64,000 nucleotides of DNA from Acanthosepion pharaonis. Taxonomy: Eukaryota; Mollusca; Cephalopoda; Sepiida; Sepiidae. Shown one piece after another: positions 23,640 through 34,547 of this stretch. The stretch's first letter is position 1. Each line of letters starts with the position of its first letter. The translations under genes were made by a program, and so were the position numbers. The notes beneath the pieces were generated by a model that saw nothing but the letters and a program-made list of their open reading frames with translations, had not been told where the DNA came from and searched no databases. The stretch covers positions 168,501 through 232,500 of the forward strand of contig CAHIKZ030000837.1 of assembly GCA_903632075.3 (NCBI GenBank). The letters are read 5' to 3'.

Positions 23640-24260
23640 TCCTAGGCTATTGTATCGTGAATAAGTAGATGGGGTCGGGGAACATCCCCTTTTGTGGCTT
23701 GCTCGGCTTGTCGGCATCGGATTTGCACTCTTTTTGGTCTTGAGCGACAGTTTTTGTTTACCTGGCGATTGATTCGGAACGTGCTACCTGTCAATGACGT
23801 GCTCTTCAGAATGGGTCTGGGCGAATCTGCCGACTGTCATCGGTGTGACCTTGGCTTGGAAGAAACCGTTGCGCACGAATTCTAACATTGTCCACAGGTA
23901 CGCCCTTTCTGTGAATATGTCGTCAAGTTGGCGGCTTGTATCGCACCTGATCAGATTCTGTCCATCGACCTCGTTTACGCTTATGAAAATGTGTCGGCCC
24001 CGTTCACCTGGGTGAAACAGATGATGTTTCTTACGTTGCTAGCCATGACAATAATGGCAGTATTGGCGTCACGAAAGAGGGAATTTTACACTACGTATGT
24101 TGTTCTCATCAGGATCTGTTTGTGTTCTTCAAGCATCAGCTCAGAATTAAGATCTGAGCTCATAGAAGTTTTGGGATCTCAAAGAGAGAAAAGTTCTTTA
24201 TTAAAAAGATTGTTAAGATTTCTGGTTCTGCGATATATTATTCGAGTTTACTAACAAATA
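23640..24260 (+). pseudogene. LINE C-terminal fragment with zf-RVT-like zinc-binding domain (one in-frame stop)
   Basis: In one plus-strand frame from about 23694, residues RNVLPVNDVLFRMGL, then CHRCDLGLEETVAHEF, then after a TAA at 23883-23885 HCPQVRPFCEYV. The W/RNxLPVxDxLxRxG..C..C...ETxxHxxxxCP pattern is the zinc-binding module that follows reverse transcriptase in several LINEs. The same frame continues without another stop to 24254. A single premature stop in an otherwise open stretch of nearly 190 codons makes this one of the better preserved coding relics here. RT and endonuclease are absent upstream. Confidence 0.7.
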
Positions 24261-24394
24261 TTTTACGTGATAAAGATGATAACATTTCCGGTTCTGTGGT
24301 AAATAATCCGAGTAGACCACGTAAAATAATTATTTACTAAAGAATCATCGTCTCATTGTGTTGAATTATTCAAATTTTATTCAATATATTCGAT
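24261..24394 (+). repeat. imperfect direct repeat in the LINE 3' region
   Basis: Two copies of a ~60-bp unit (about 24208-24275 and 24276-24340) share AA(G/C)ATTTC(T/C)GGTTCTG and TTACTAA / CACGTAAAATA-like stretches. Short terminal tandem repeats are common in LINE 3' ends, so this probably belongs to the fragment upstream. Confidence 0.45.
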
Positions 24395-24710
24395 AAAAAT
24401 ATATAATTTAAAGTAATATTCAAACATATGGTCAATCGATTTTTATTTGAGGATGAAAAGTGTAAGATTGTTTGTATCGGGTGACTTTTGTTACAAGTAT
24501 GTTTCCATGGTTTTGGAAAAAAAATAAGAAAGTAAATTTAGTGTAAGTTGAGAAATATTATTTGTTTTAACTTACAAGGTATAAGGTAAAAACCATATGG
24601 AATAACATACATGCCCTTTTTTATGATAATAATGTTAAATCTCCGTATCCTATACATTCTTGTGTTCATATTGTTGAAAGAAGAACGCGTAAAAAAAAAA
24701 CCCCAAAAAA
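24395..24710 (+). repeat. LTR-like copy 1 of the decayed BEL/Pao element
   Basis: AAAGTAATATT, then GGTCAATCGATTTTTATTTG, AGATTGTTT.TATCGGGT, CATATGGAATAA.AT.CATG and GAAAGAAGAACGC.TAAAAAA recur in order at 28850-29690. The two copies bracket gag- and pol-like coding relics, the layout of an LTR retrotransposon. The exact TG...CA ends are not visible. Copy 2 contains about 540 bp more in the middle. Confidence 0.55.
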
Positions 24711-24959
24711 CACAAAAACAATAAATAAAACGAATGATTCTGTTTTATTTTTTTTCTTTCATTATGCATATTTAGTTTCATTCATTTTTAGTGGATAAAG
24801 ATAATTTTAAACACTATTATTAAGGCATTTTCTGTTCACAGATATGAATGTTTTATTGTTGCATGCTTGTTGCATGCTTACAATTTGGTAAACTGATGTT
24901 TATTAACCTTGTTTTAAAATACTTGTTCAATTTTTAAATTGTATTTTAATTGAACATTA

Positions 24960-26430
24960 AAAATGAAGTCGTCTGCTACTGTAAAGCTTAAAAAGAGATT
25001 TTTTTAAAAAGGTTATCAAGGAACACATTGTTCAATATATTAAATCTGAAGAAAATGAACTTTGTAAAAGTATTTTTTTTTTAAATTCAAAAAGAGAGAG
25101 TCATGGAAGTATTAACCTCTTTAAATCTTATTAATGAGCAAATTATTAATTGCTATTTTGAGAATGAAGTTATGAAGAACATAACAGGGCGGGAACTTTA
25201 TTTATGCTCGCATTACCATTTTTTTTGTGTTAAGAAATGAACGCAGCTTGTCTTGTGTCTAGTAATTCACATTTCTTTTCTTCTCATTATAATGTTGCTC
25301 CTAAACTTAAATGTTTTGAATTCAATCCTGAAATTTTGTCTCAGTAAAAATTCAGATTATGATAATTTATCATAAGAATTTGAAAACTGCGTTCTTAGTA
25401 TTAAAAATAATTTTTTGCATCTTAGTATTTTAAAAAATCATAAGTCATCGTTCCATTTCCGACTTAAATGTTGACATTGTCGTAGTCATTTTGAATAAAG
25501 TATTTCTGGATCGGGAATATAATATAAATAGTATTTTTGAATCTATAACCGAATCCAAGGTTTTACGAGAATATGAGTTGAACGCTGTAAAAATATTCTT
25601 ATCAAAGTTTAAAACAAATTTTTGAATTGAAAAATTCCTTTAATTTGAATTTCCTGGAAAATGACAGACCGGATAATAAATATATGATTTTCATAATGTT
25701 ATGCTTATGCTTTGCGTAAATCTCGGCGCAGTATTTCTAGTAGTAGTAATATTAGTAGAAGTACAGTTCTTCGTGTCCTGAATAGCATGCGGGTTTTCTA
25801 GGTATAGCTACACTAAGTTCGCCAGTTATTCTCTATTTATACTTGTCTATCTAATTTGCATAAGATACTAGATATTTCTTTGATATTTTACCTGTTATGT
25901 TGAGAAGAGTAATTGTTAATGTAGGTCGAAACAATTATCCCTGTCTTAATGATATATTTTATAATTACTTTAAAATAATAAAACTTTAGAAATAATTAAA
26001 CCAAAAAACTATGCTACAATCAAACAGGCTTTTAATGCTAAGAATTTCGTTCTTAATAAATTTGAGACTAATGATAAAAACAGAAATGTATCTACATTGC
26101 AGAACTTTTATACTAAATCTAACATTGATGATTAATGTAATTTTTGCAAAAGTAATACACATAATACTATTTATTGCAAAATTTACCTGCCCTTAAAAGA
26201 CAGACTGCAGTAATGTGAAGTTTATATGTTGTGTATTAAATGTTCTAGTCTTAACCATTCCAAGGATGTTTGTTGAGGTAATATGAGATTGTTGGATCCT
26301 TGTTGAAAATGTAACAATAAATATCATTTTGGAGAATTGTGTTCTAATTTGCATATATTTTCTATAAATTCCAATTCTTGCTTTCAGCTAGAAGATTAAC
26401 ACAAACATGTCAGTATCGGTTATAAAACTC
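24960..26430 (+). pseudogene. BEL/Pao-type gag relic (DUF1759-like region and CCHC/CCCC knuckles)
   Basis: Plus-strand frames, broken by many stops and frame changes, give KVIKEHIVQYIKSEENELCK, MEVLTSLNLINEQIINCYFE, PKLKCFEFNPEILS and ENCVLSIKNNFLHLSILKNH. These fit the coiled-coil start and DUF1759 part of Pao gag proteins. At 26130-26350 come CNFCKSNTHNTIYCK, LCIKCSSLNHSKDVC and CWKCNNKYHFGELC, three successive zinc-knuckle-like motifs as in Pao gag. The known role is to package RNA into virus-like particles. This copy is heavily decayed and cannot be translated. Confidence 0.7.
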
Positions 26431-26880
26431 TTATCTTTAGATTTGTAGTCTGTCCTTTCATAATTAACTTTATCATAAAATATCATGTCGAAAGATACAC
26501 TGATAGTTCATATAAAGAAATAATACTTAACGATTTTGTGTAGATATTCTTATCGAAACTCACAATACTTCTGTGATGTTATGAAGCTTGTATCGTAATG
26601 CAATGGCTGAAATAAATTTTTTAAGATCTTGTAATACTGCGAAGTTTTAAGGTCGGAAATGAAAAAAGATAAAAGTTTGGTAACAGCTGCAACATCTAAA
26701 ATAACAGGCAAGTTGGGCACAGCATTAGTTAATACTAGTGTTTGTATGAATGTAAACAATTCAGTTCGCTGGTAGGCCATTGAACAACCTCACCAGACAA
26801 CCAATGTGAGCTATGCAACCAAAACAGTAAAACACTACGGAAAGACTATTTAAAGCAGACTCGGATGTTTAAATGTCTGC
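26431..26880. other. gap between gag and pol relics holding an inverted-repeat arm
   Basis: The expected protease and RT core are not recognisable. The stretch 26640-26815 is the reverse complement of 28265-28420 (shared GGCAAGTT, TTAGTTAATACTA.TGTTTGT, CAATTCA). The open minus-strand frame here and the plus-strand frame there share NLPVILD(V/I)AAV, but coding is unproven. Confidence 0.5.
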
Positions 26881-27590
26881 GAATGTTCTTATGAAAAGTA
26901 CTGGGTTATTTATATGATCCAGTGAACGATGAATTACATATTGCTATGCGTAGTGTGGCTGATACAAAAAGAGGATTTTTGTCACAAAATTCTAGTGCCC
27001 ATGATCGTTTAGCCCTTTGCTTACTGGTCAAAATGAAGAGGAGACAACTCCTTAGCGACATCTGGAAAGGAATTTGGGTTAAGATGAACGTACACCTTCA
27101 GTCGTTCGAAATGTGTGGAATAAAATATTTGTAAGACTTATTTCATTGTATAATTAAGACTTACTAGATTTAGAGTTGACACTTCTATTATTTCCGATTT
27201 TATTAATTTTTTGTGATGCGTCAAAAAAGCATTCGATTTTACAGTTTATATCTTCAAAAGGGTTCGGTTAAATAGATAGTTGCCAAAGCTAGCATTTCCC
27301 CTTTGGTTAGGAGAACTTTGCCATCAATAGAGATGTTATCTGTTCATTTGGTCTTTAAATGTATGCTTAATATATTAAAAACTTTAAAACAAATGTAATA
27401 AAAAACTTTATTAGGTGCTGATGCTCAGGTTGTATTATCTTGATTACTGTCTGAAGACATTAAAGCACAATGTATGTTTGTTAAAAACATACTAAAAGAT
27501 ATTAAGGAAAATATAAAAAAAATGAGTGACCTTGTTTTTAATCTCTGTTTTAAATGTTCCGACAGCATAAAATCCTGCTGATTTACACAC
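26881..27590 (+). pseudogene. BEL/Pao pol relic (Peptidase_A17 / RNase H region)
   Basis: Plus-strand frames read LYDPVNDELHI, then DTKRGFLSQNSSAHDRLALC. After frame changes come LFCDASKKAFDFTVYIF, AKASISPLVRRTLPSIEML, GADAQVVLS and KNILKDIKENIKK. The order (W/YDP.xD.L; TKR..LS; FCDAS..A...VY; AKS.V.PL...(S/T)(L/I)P..E.L; D.Q.VL; NR/KN...I) is that of the Pao pol segment annotated as Peptidase_A17 running into RNase H. The RT catalytic block upstream is lost, and an antisense RTE interrupts the frame after 27590. Confidence 0.7.
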
Positions 27591-27599
27591 TAAAAAAAA

Positions 27600-28300
27600 A
27601 AAAAACAAATTATTTCTATGGGCCGTGTCTTTTCAGGAAGTAGGATATCATGGTTCTCCGCCTCCCTTTATCCATTGCAGCTCTTAACAGGTTCCTTTCC
27701 TCTGCCACTTCTCCCAGACCACGTTCTGTCATCCACTTGCTTAACCCCGCTAGGTATGATTTGCGTTGTTTTCCCTTGTCTCTCTTTCCCTCTATTCGAC
27801 TCATGGGTATCAGATTTTCCAGGTTCCCCTTTCTTATTATGCGTTCCAGGTACTTCAACTGCCTCTTCCTGATATTAAGTATAAGCTTCCTCATGGTTTG
27901 ACTTCTCTCTAAGACCTCATCGTTGCTCACACGCTCGGTTTATAATATCCTCATAATCCTCCTGTACAAGCACATCTGTGTCGCCTCGAGTCACTTCTTT
28001 ATCTTTGAGGAAATCGTTCAATGTTCGCAGCAGTAAAGAAGGACAGATGTCACGTAACAGCTTAGTATTCTTTTCTTCGTTACCAAAGAAATCCTCCTGT
28101 CACGCAATAGGCTGACCATCATTTGGAATGCGTCCTTCGCTATCACAATACGTCTACGGATCTCAGTGTCGCATTTACCATCCTCTGTCAGAACGCTTTC
28201 CAGATATTTAAACTTCCGTGTCTGGTTTAAATAATCTTTTAAAATTCCGGACTGTTTTACAATTTTGCTTATATAGCTCACATTGGTTGTCTGATGAGTT
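27600..28300 (-). pseudogene. RTE-type LINE fragment inserted antisense into the BEL/Pao relic
   Basis: Minus-strand frames: 28281-28018 with RKFKYLESVLTEDGKCDTEI, AKDAFQMMVSLLRDR and SCYVTSVLLYCCEH; then 27930-27616 with SNDEVLERSQTMRKLILNI, KRQLKYLERIIRKGNLENLI and SRIEGKRDKGKQR. This is the post-catalytic C-terminal half of an RTE reverse transcriptase, the best preserved of several RTE fragments in the window. It sits between the BEL/Pao pol motifs and that element's 3' side, so it arrived later. A poly(A) run on the plus strand at 27592-27604 marks its downstream border. Confidence 0.8.
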
Positions 28301-28779
28301 TGTTCAATGAACTATCAGCGAATTGAATTGTTTAAATTCAGACAGACAAACATTAGTATTAACTAATGATGTGGCTAACTTGCCTGTTATTTTAGATATT
28401 GCGGCTGTTTCAAATATTGAAAAAAAACTTCTTGTTACATGTGACCTGGCTCGGGATCGGCGAGCGTGGGCAGCGATGGTCCGTGTTGCCGTATTTGCTC
28501 GGGAGGAAGCCGGTTCAACCCGACCAGGGTGAAAATCGATACAAGTCAAGTCAGTCTCCAAATGACTCTCTTTATACACATTATAACAATTCAAGATTTT
28601 TAATTGCTAAAGATGATTTTTTGACATTAATTTGCCTCTCAGATCAGATCTTTTAGAAAAAAAAGAGACATTTTGTTTGACAAATCCCACAGATTATGGC
28701 ACGAAGATACTTAACATTTACGCGATCTCTATCAAATTGATGTTAAGAATATTAATTGCTCAATGAAACACTATATTAG

Positions 28780-28780
<1 letters not shown>
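28301..28780. other. BEL/Pao 3' remnant, second inverted arm and GC-rich block
   Basis: 28265-28420 is the inverted partner of 26640-26815. A GC-rich block at 28440-28540 includes CCGGTTCAACCCGACC, which is weakly B-box-like without a convincing A box. From about 28640 a short open run with KSHRLWHED may be the last pol remnant before the LTR-like copy. Confidence 0.4.

Positions 28781-28782
<2 letters not shown>

Positions 28783-28847
<65 letters not shown>
28783..28847. repeat. (TA)n microsatellite
   Basis: An uninterrupted TA run abutting the start of LTR-like copy 2. Confidence 0.95.
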
Positions 28848-28849
<2 letters not shown>

Positions 28850-29690
28850 CTAAAGTAATATTTGGACATACGGTCTATCAATTATTATTTGCGGATGAAA
28901 AGCGTCGGATTGTTTATATCGGGTAAATTTTGTTAAAATATGTTTGGAAAAATCAGAAACTAAATGTACTATAACTTGACAAAAGTTATTTGTTTTTACT
29001 TATAAGGTTTGTTTACGGAAATGTGACATGTTTCAAAAGGAATTCAAATTCTTCATTTACGGCTTTTAAGTAAAGAGATGTATTTCCAAATTTGTCTAAA
29101 GGACAATACTACTGGAGGAAAAAAAACTTATTCCGAAGATGAGAATAGTTCCTGTTAAATTGTGTTGTTAGTTCAGAAATCTAACATTATGAAACATTAT
29201 AAAATCATTTGATATAAATGATTTTCTTTTTTTCTTCTTTTTAAATGATAGTATTAACTTTCTCATTTCTGATTAATTAAATATTACAATCCTAGTTTGG
29301 AAATTGTTTAATAACAATAATTTTGCAGTATAAAAATGAAGCAAGAAGCAAGATTATAAAGCTAATACGTGTGAAGAAGTAAAGAAGTAAAAGAGAACAA
29401 AAAAACATCAAATTTATACATACAATGAAAATATTATTACGGAGTTCTAAATGTGTAAAATGGTCTATGAAATTGCGTGATGTAAGCTTTAAAATTACTT
29501 ATTAAGCAAACATCCATATGTGAGTAAATAGTTTCAATATTTTTTGTTCTGTTATCGTAAAAAATTCATATGGAATAAGATGCATGTCCTCTTTTATAAT
29601 AAAAAGAAAATAAATTTGTTAACCTTTTTCTTTCTTTAGTTTATATTTCTGAAAGAAGAACGCATAAAAAAAACAGCATTGGAAATTTTA
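28848..29690 (+). repeat. LTR-like copy 2 of the decayed BEL/Pao element
   Basis: Matches 24395-24710 in two blocks: 28850-29010 and 29540-29690 (CATATGGAATAAGATGCATG, GAAAGAAGAACGCATAAAAA). The intervening ~530 bp is absent from copy 1, so either copy 1 has a deletion or copy 2 an insertion. Divergence between copies is high, suggesting an old integration. Confidence 0.55.
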
Positions 29691-31854
29691 ATGTATTTTT
29701 GGCGTTAAACACATTTTATTGAAAATTCTTCAAAATCGAATAATTGTCGGATTATAATGAAATTTTCTTAAATTATTCACAAACAAATGCTGTTACTTTT
29801 TTGAAAAAAATTAAAGCTTAAAGAATGATTTTTCATCTTTTTTTACAGGTTAAAATTTAAATGACGTAGTGCATACGGGACAGAGAGAGATTCCAGTAAT
29901 ACACACACACATATATATGCGTTTGTGTGTTCAGACATAGTAGACGATTGATTAAATATATAAGTATGTGTCAATGCCAACGTATGAGCATGTTTGTCGC
30001 CAATTTAAAATGTAGAATTTGCCAGTTATGTGTTCATGCATGCATGTAAGCGCGTGTGTGGGTCGTGCATATGACGTATTTCGGCTTTGGATATGATATG
30101 ATGACCGCAGCATCGGAGAATTAATAATATTAATTCATCGATTATGATTTAATTTTGTCTATCCATCTCTTTATATAAGTATCTGACGGGGCAAAGAGAT
30201 CCGATTCAAAAATGCAGCTTAGCTTATGATTGATCCAGGATCAGGAACCTCATATCCTGGTTGAGAACAAGTCTATGATATTCGTATCCTGGCCTGGAAG
30301 GTTTCCGATTGATTGATCGAAATAAAAGTTCACGGTCTAGCGATCTTGAACATACATGTATTTTTTAAAGATGTTGAAATTTTTCTCTTCTTAATATATA
30401 TTTATTTTTCTATCACTACAATGGTAAATAATTTTATTTAGAAACTCAAATTTATCAATTTAACATTTTACTTTCATCTTCAATATTGCCCTAACGACAT
30501 ATAATTAAAAATACGTTTTCGTTGTAGGAAATCAACACGTATATCTAAGGGTTAAAAACGTGGGTCATATCGATTAGACAAATAGCATGATGCTGGAAAA
30601 AAACATTGCACACAATTTACAGCAGACCATCAAAATGACTAGACGTATTGATCGCTTGATCTGGAGTGACACGCGGCAACCTAGTTAAGAGGAACGACAT
30701 CTCTCAGCCGCGTCCATCAATGCTAGTGTGGTAAAGATGTGGAACAGTTTTAAATATAAAAGAGTCCCATCCCAAAGACGGCAAATAGTGAATGTCAAAA
30801 TGATGTTTGGTTGAACGTTATGTGGTAGTTGCATATCTCATTGTATTTTTTCTTTAATCTAATCCTTTATAGCATCAAATATTGGGAAGACAGAAAAGAC
30901 GCATAAAGGTAATCTTCTTCACTCTTAAGTCCTGGTTTTTCTTGCAGGTTTCATGGAAATTTTTTTTCTAAATCTTTCCATTTCTGATGCACACATTTTT
31001 AGATGCATAGTGGATTAAAACAATCAAAGAGAGGGCACGAAAGAAATTATCATGTCTACAATTCTTGGATAGAAGATGGTTGCTACCAAGCTATCTGAAA
31101 GCCCACCGAAATGATTATGAAGAAGAAGAATCAAAGAAACGCTATACAAGAGGTCAGTCGAAGTCCGGAACAACAACAGCTCCGTGTCCATTTGACACAC
31201 TCCAGGATGGGCATGACAAGTGGGCGACTGGAGCGACAAATACCATCAAGCCACCAACGCAGTGTACAACTATCGGAACGTCGCAAATTCGCACCCTCTA
31301 TGCTTCTAGGGAAAGGACATGAAAATGCCGGAACTCCTGAAACCACTGTCAACAGATCAGATTGTAAGAGTTTTTTTTTTTTTTTTTAAATCATTTCTCA
31401 ACAAGCAATGTGGTAAAAGCACCAAGGCACAAGAGCTTACTACGTTTGAAAGAAAAAGAAAAAAAATGAGAAACATTCTTAAGGAGAGAGAGCAATAAAA
31501 GAAGCAAAAATACAGTAGATGTCGATTGACATTGCATTTACATTTTTGAAGAACAAAGCTGGCTGGAAAAAATGGAATCTGATGTGATTTCCACAAGCCA
31601 GAAGTGTGAGAGTAAAAACCGTTAGCATAGAACATGCGGTTGCATCTATCCAATCCAATTCAAATTAGTGAGTTCAAATTAGTCAGGTACTACGCTTAAA
31701 TTCATAAATCTACGTAGGACAGCGGAAAGTTCATCCGAAAAATTACCATGAAAATATATATAGCAACGGCGCGGGGAAAATAATGGAAGCTGAGATGCCA
31801 GGCATGTTTCCTCTACCGTCTGTACCCCCACCTGAATGATTGAAGCAGTTGAGG
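29691..31854. other. unassigned region
   Basis: Contains a CA/TA patch near 29900-29920 and TG-rich sequence near 30050. An open plus-strand stretch at 31065-31330 contains RGQSKSGTTTAPCPFDTLQD and ends GTSQIRTLYASRE. The IRTLYA segment recalls the start of RTE endonucleases (WNVRTLY), but the match is too short to assign. A T run lies at 31371-31387. Confidence 0.4.
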
Positions 31855-31985
31855 CAATTGTGATAATGGTGATAATAATAATGGTGAGAATAATGATGAA
31901 TGTGATAATGATGATGGTGATAATGATAATGATGATAAGGGGGATAATGTGATAATTTTGATGGTGATAATGATGGTGGAATAGA
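31855..31985. repeat. imperfect (GATAAT/GATGGT)n repeat
   Basis: About 130 bp of GATAATGGT, GATAATAAT and GATGAT units with substitutions. Confidence 0.85.
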
Positions 31986-32354
31986 AATAAAAATATAGAA
32001 AATTGAAAATGAAATAAATCACACGTGGGAAGAATTAAAAGCATTTTAGAAGAGAGACAACTATTTTTATAAATCAAAAGTTTCGTCTTTCATTCAGACA
32101 TTGCCTATTTCTAAGAATCATGAATACTTTCTAAGATGTTGTCGTGAAATGTGAATATATTGCTGAGTATCTGGTCTTTTCAATAGTAATTACATTCAGG
32201 AAGAATTAAGACGAACCCTCGTTAATATTTGCAAGAATTGTGATCTGCTGCCAGCAAGTAATCTCTATTGTTTCTTAATTCGTCATGATATTTCATTAAA
32301 GAAGCCTTTTGTAACTTTTCATGCATTATTCAAAAACCGCCTAATCTACTTCTA
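31986..32354. other. unassigned spacer
   Basis: No supported feature. Confidence 0.5.
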
Positions 32355-32600
32355 CAAATGAATCCAAATAATTTCAGTGAATGTACCTCGCTGCAGCTAA
32401 GAATAATAGCATTCATTCTGCTCATATTTGAAATAGTCTATTAGATTAGAGTTAGGAGCACACAAATATGGTCGTAGAAATGAATACTAAATTTTGATTA
32501 AGAACGAAGTGAGGTAGGTTTTCATTAATGAGACATTCGACTTTTCAGTGAGACGATATTTAACCATTATAAAAATAGGAGCATCTACTCAAAAATAATT

Positions 32601-32603
<3 letters not shown>

Positions 32604-32649
<46 letters not shown>

Positions 32650-32912
32650 CATGAATCATGCATACAAGAAAAAATCATAGAGGTTAATGATTTAAATGGC
32701 GAGAATACATTTTCGCAAACAATTTCAATAAAAAAAGACCTTATGCAACTGGAATTTATAAACAGGAATCATATCATTCATATACATGTTCGGGGTTAGT
32801 GTACTTTTATTGAAATTGTTTGCGAAGATGTATTCTCGCCATTTAAATCATTAACTTCTATATTTGTTTTTTGTATGAATGATTCATGTAAATTGAACTG
32901 CACCTTTAATCG

Positions 32913-32972
<60 letters not shown>
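32604..32972. mobile_element. foldback element bordered by (TA)n on both sides
   Basis: Left arm 32647-32734 and right arm 32804-32891 are near-perfect reverse complements. Shared core: TTAATGATTTAAATGGCGAG, AATACAT.TTCGCAAACAAT and TTCAATAAAA. A unique spacer of about 70 bp separates them. (TA)n tracts at about 32604-32645 and 32917-32972 flank the palindrome. It interrupts the repeat copy spanning 32355-33255, so it is a later insertion or expansion. There is no ORF. A related fragment lies at 15073-15224. Confidence 0.8.
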
Positions 32973-32975
<3 letters not shown>

Positions 32976-33006
32976 TGAAAATGTATGATGAGTTGAAAAT
33001 GATTTT

Positions 33007-33052
33007 CGTGTGACGCGTTTTGTACTTTACGATGTCAAAGGACTAAATTTAT
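33007..33052 (-). other. hammerhead-like signature, degenerate copy
   Basis: The minus strand reads AAATTTAGTCC, a degenerate core, then AAAACGCGTCACACG. It aligns with 33567-33612, which keeps AGTACGAAA. No acceptable helix I was found, so this is a sequence relative rather than a predicted ribozyme. Confidence 0.3.
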
Positions 33053-33566
33053 GTTTGTGTGGTTACACATGCGCACGTACAAATGATGATGACCAATTTT
33101 TTTTGTTTTATATAATCTAGCCGATATCACATAGATTTTTTTTTGATTTTTTTTTATGTTTCCATCACATCTATTATTAGATATCGAACGTTGTGATAAC
33201 AGATCAGTCAAGAATGGTAAAATGTTGTAAGAACCAGTATGACTTACTCTCAAGTCATTCTCTAGATATTTTCATCGAAGTAAAATGTTTTTCTCTTATG
33301 ATCTACAAATGAATGCAAATAATTTCAGTGAATTTACTTCGGCGCAGTTAAGAATAATTGTATTGATTCTTCTCATATTTGAAATAGTCTATTAGATTAG
33401 AGTTAAGAGCAGTAATTTTAGTCGTAAAAATGAATAACAGAAAGAACTGAGATAGGTTTTCATTAATGAGATATCCGGGTTTATCGGGTTTTATAAAATA
33501 GAGCGTCTGCTCAGAAATATGTAGCCATTACACATTTACATGTTGGGAAAAATGTATGACAAAGTT

Positions 33567-33612
33567 TTCGTGTGATGCATTTCGTACTTTAGAACTTCAC
33601 TGGACTAAATTT
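33567..33612 (-). other. hammerhead-like signature, second copy
   Basis: Minus strand: AAATTTAGTCC, AGTGAAGTTCTAAAGTAC, GAAATGCATCACACG. GTTC/GTAC could form a short helix II with one mismatch, and the 3' GAAA...UC order is kept. The 5' core deviates from CTGATGA. It shares its context with the 33007 copy and the plus-strand sequence at 3270. Confidence 0.3.
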
Positions 33613-33800
33613 ATTATATTAGTGCGAATGCACATGCGCAAGAATACGGACGACATATATATTTTTTTGCTTTATTTAGATATTTTTTCTTTTTCATTTC
33701 ATCATATTTCTTATTAGATTTCCCACACTGTGATAACAGAATATCCGCTTGGAATGGTGAAATGTTGTAAAAGCCAAGGCAATGTCTAAACATTTTAACT

Positions 33801-34168
33801 GTAGTGAATTGCTTTGTCCTTTGATCAGAGTAGGATGTATATGTCAAAATTATATATATTGTGTATTTAGGGAGCAAATGTACTTTATCGCTAATGATAT
33901 TGAAGAGAATATACATTTTGTGTTGTGTTGATTAATTTTATTGATGGACTATTCCAAATTACGAATAATCCTCCTTAGAAAACAAGGAAATTCTGTCTGA
34001 AATTGCCCAAAATTATACTTTTTTAATTTGGAGGTCAGATGATTTGGATCGTGATCACGATAACAATGTAATAAATTATAACCATGGAATATTAGTGTTT
34101 AAGCCTTTTATATTATATTCTTACTCTGTCCTGAACATTGAGTTCTACCTGGATTCCATACTCTTTGG

Positions 34169-34169
<1 letters not shown>
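33801..34169. other. unassigned AT-rich spacer
   Basis: No supported feature. Confidence 0.5.
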
Positions 34170-34234
<65 letters not shown>

Positions 34235-34412
34235 AGAAAAGAAAGTAAGATTTTTAATGAGGTGTTCTTAGCAATTATTTAAAAAAAAACAATGGTCGAT
34301 ATAAACATTAGAGCAAAATATTACAATTATTTTCTTTTTTAAAAAATATGATTCCATCGTGACTCAGAAAATGGAAATTATCTGCGTCGCGATGGAAGCA
34401 TATTTTTAAAAA

Positions 34413-34463
<51 letters not shown>

Positions 34464-34507
34464 GTAAATGTATATATATAAATATATATATAAAATATAT
34501 ATATATA

Positions 34508-34545
<38 letters not shown>
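34170..34545. repeat. (TA)n tracts with intervening unique sequence
   Basis: TA runs at about 34170-34228, 34416-34453 and 34508-34541, with TA-rich variants between the last two. TTTAAAAA(A/G)ATATGATTCCATCG at 34338-34359 recurs inverted as CGATGGAAGCATATTTTTAAA at about 34389-34410, a small hairpin just left of the second run. Confidence 0.85.

Positions 34546-34547
<2 letters not shown>

Larger units (their letters stand above)
32355..33800. repeat. two direct copies of an unclassified repeat
   Basis: Copy 1 (32355-32600 plus 32975-33255) and copy 2 (33305-33520 plus 33545-33800) share AATAATTTCAGTGAAT, GAAATAGTCTATTAGATTAG, TTTTCATTAATGAGA, TTTTCGTGTGA.GC, GGACTAAATTTAT and TGTTGTAA.A.CCA. 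Copy 1 is split by the TA-bordered foldback element. The shared minus-strand stretches include the hammerhead-like signatures at 33007-33052 and 33567-33612. Confidence 0.8.

Noticed and set aside
28440..28540. GC-rich block with GGTTCAACCC, considered as a SINE head
   Set aside because: No A box at suitable spacing and no second copy in the window.
30620..30800. Possible transposase remnant (less AT-rich patch)
   Set aside because: No ordered motifs of any transposase family could be read in any frame.
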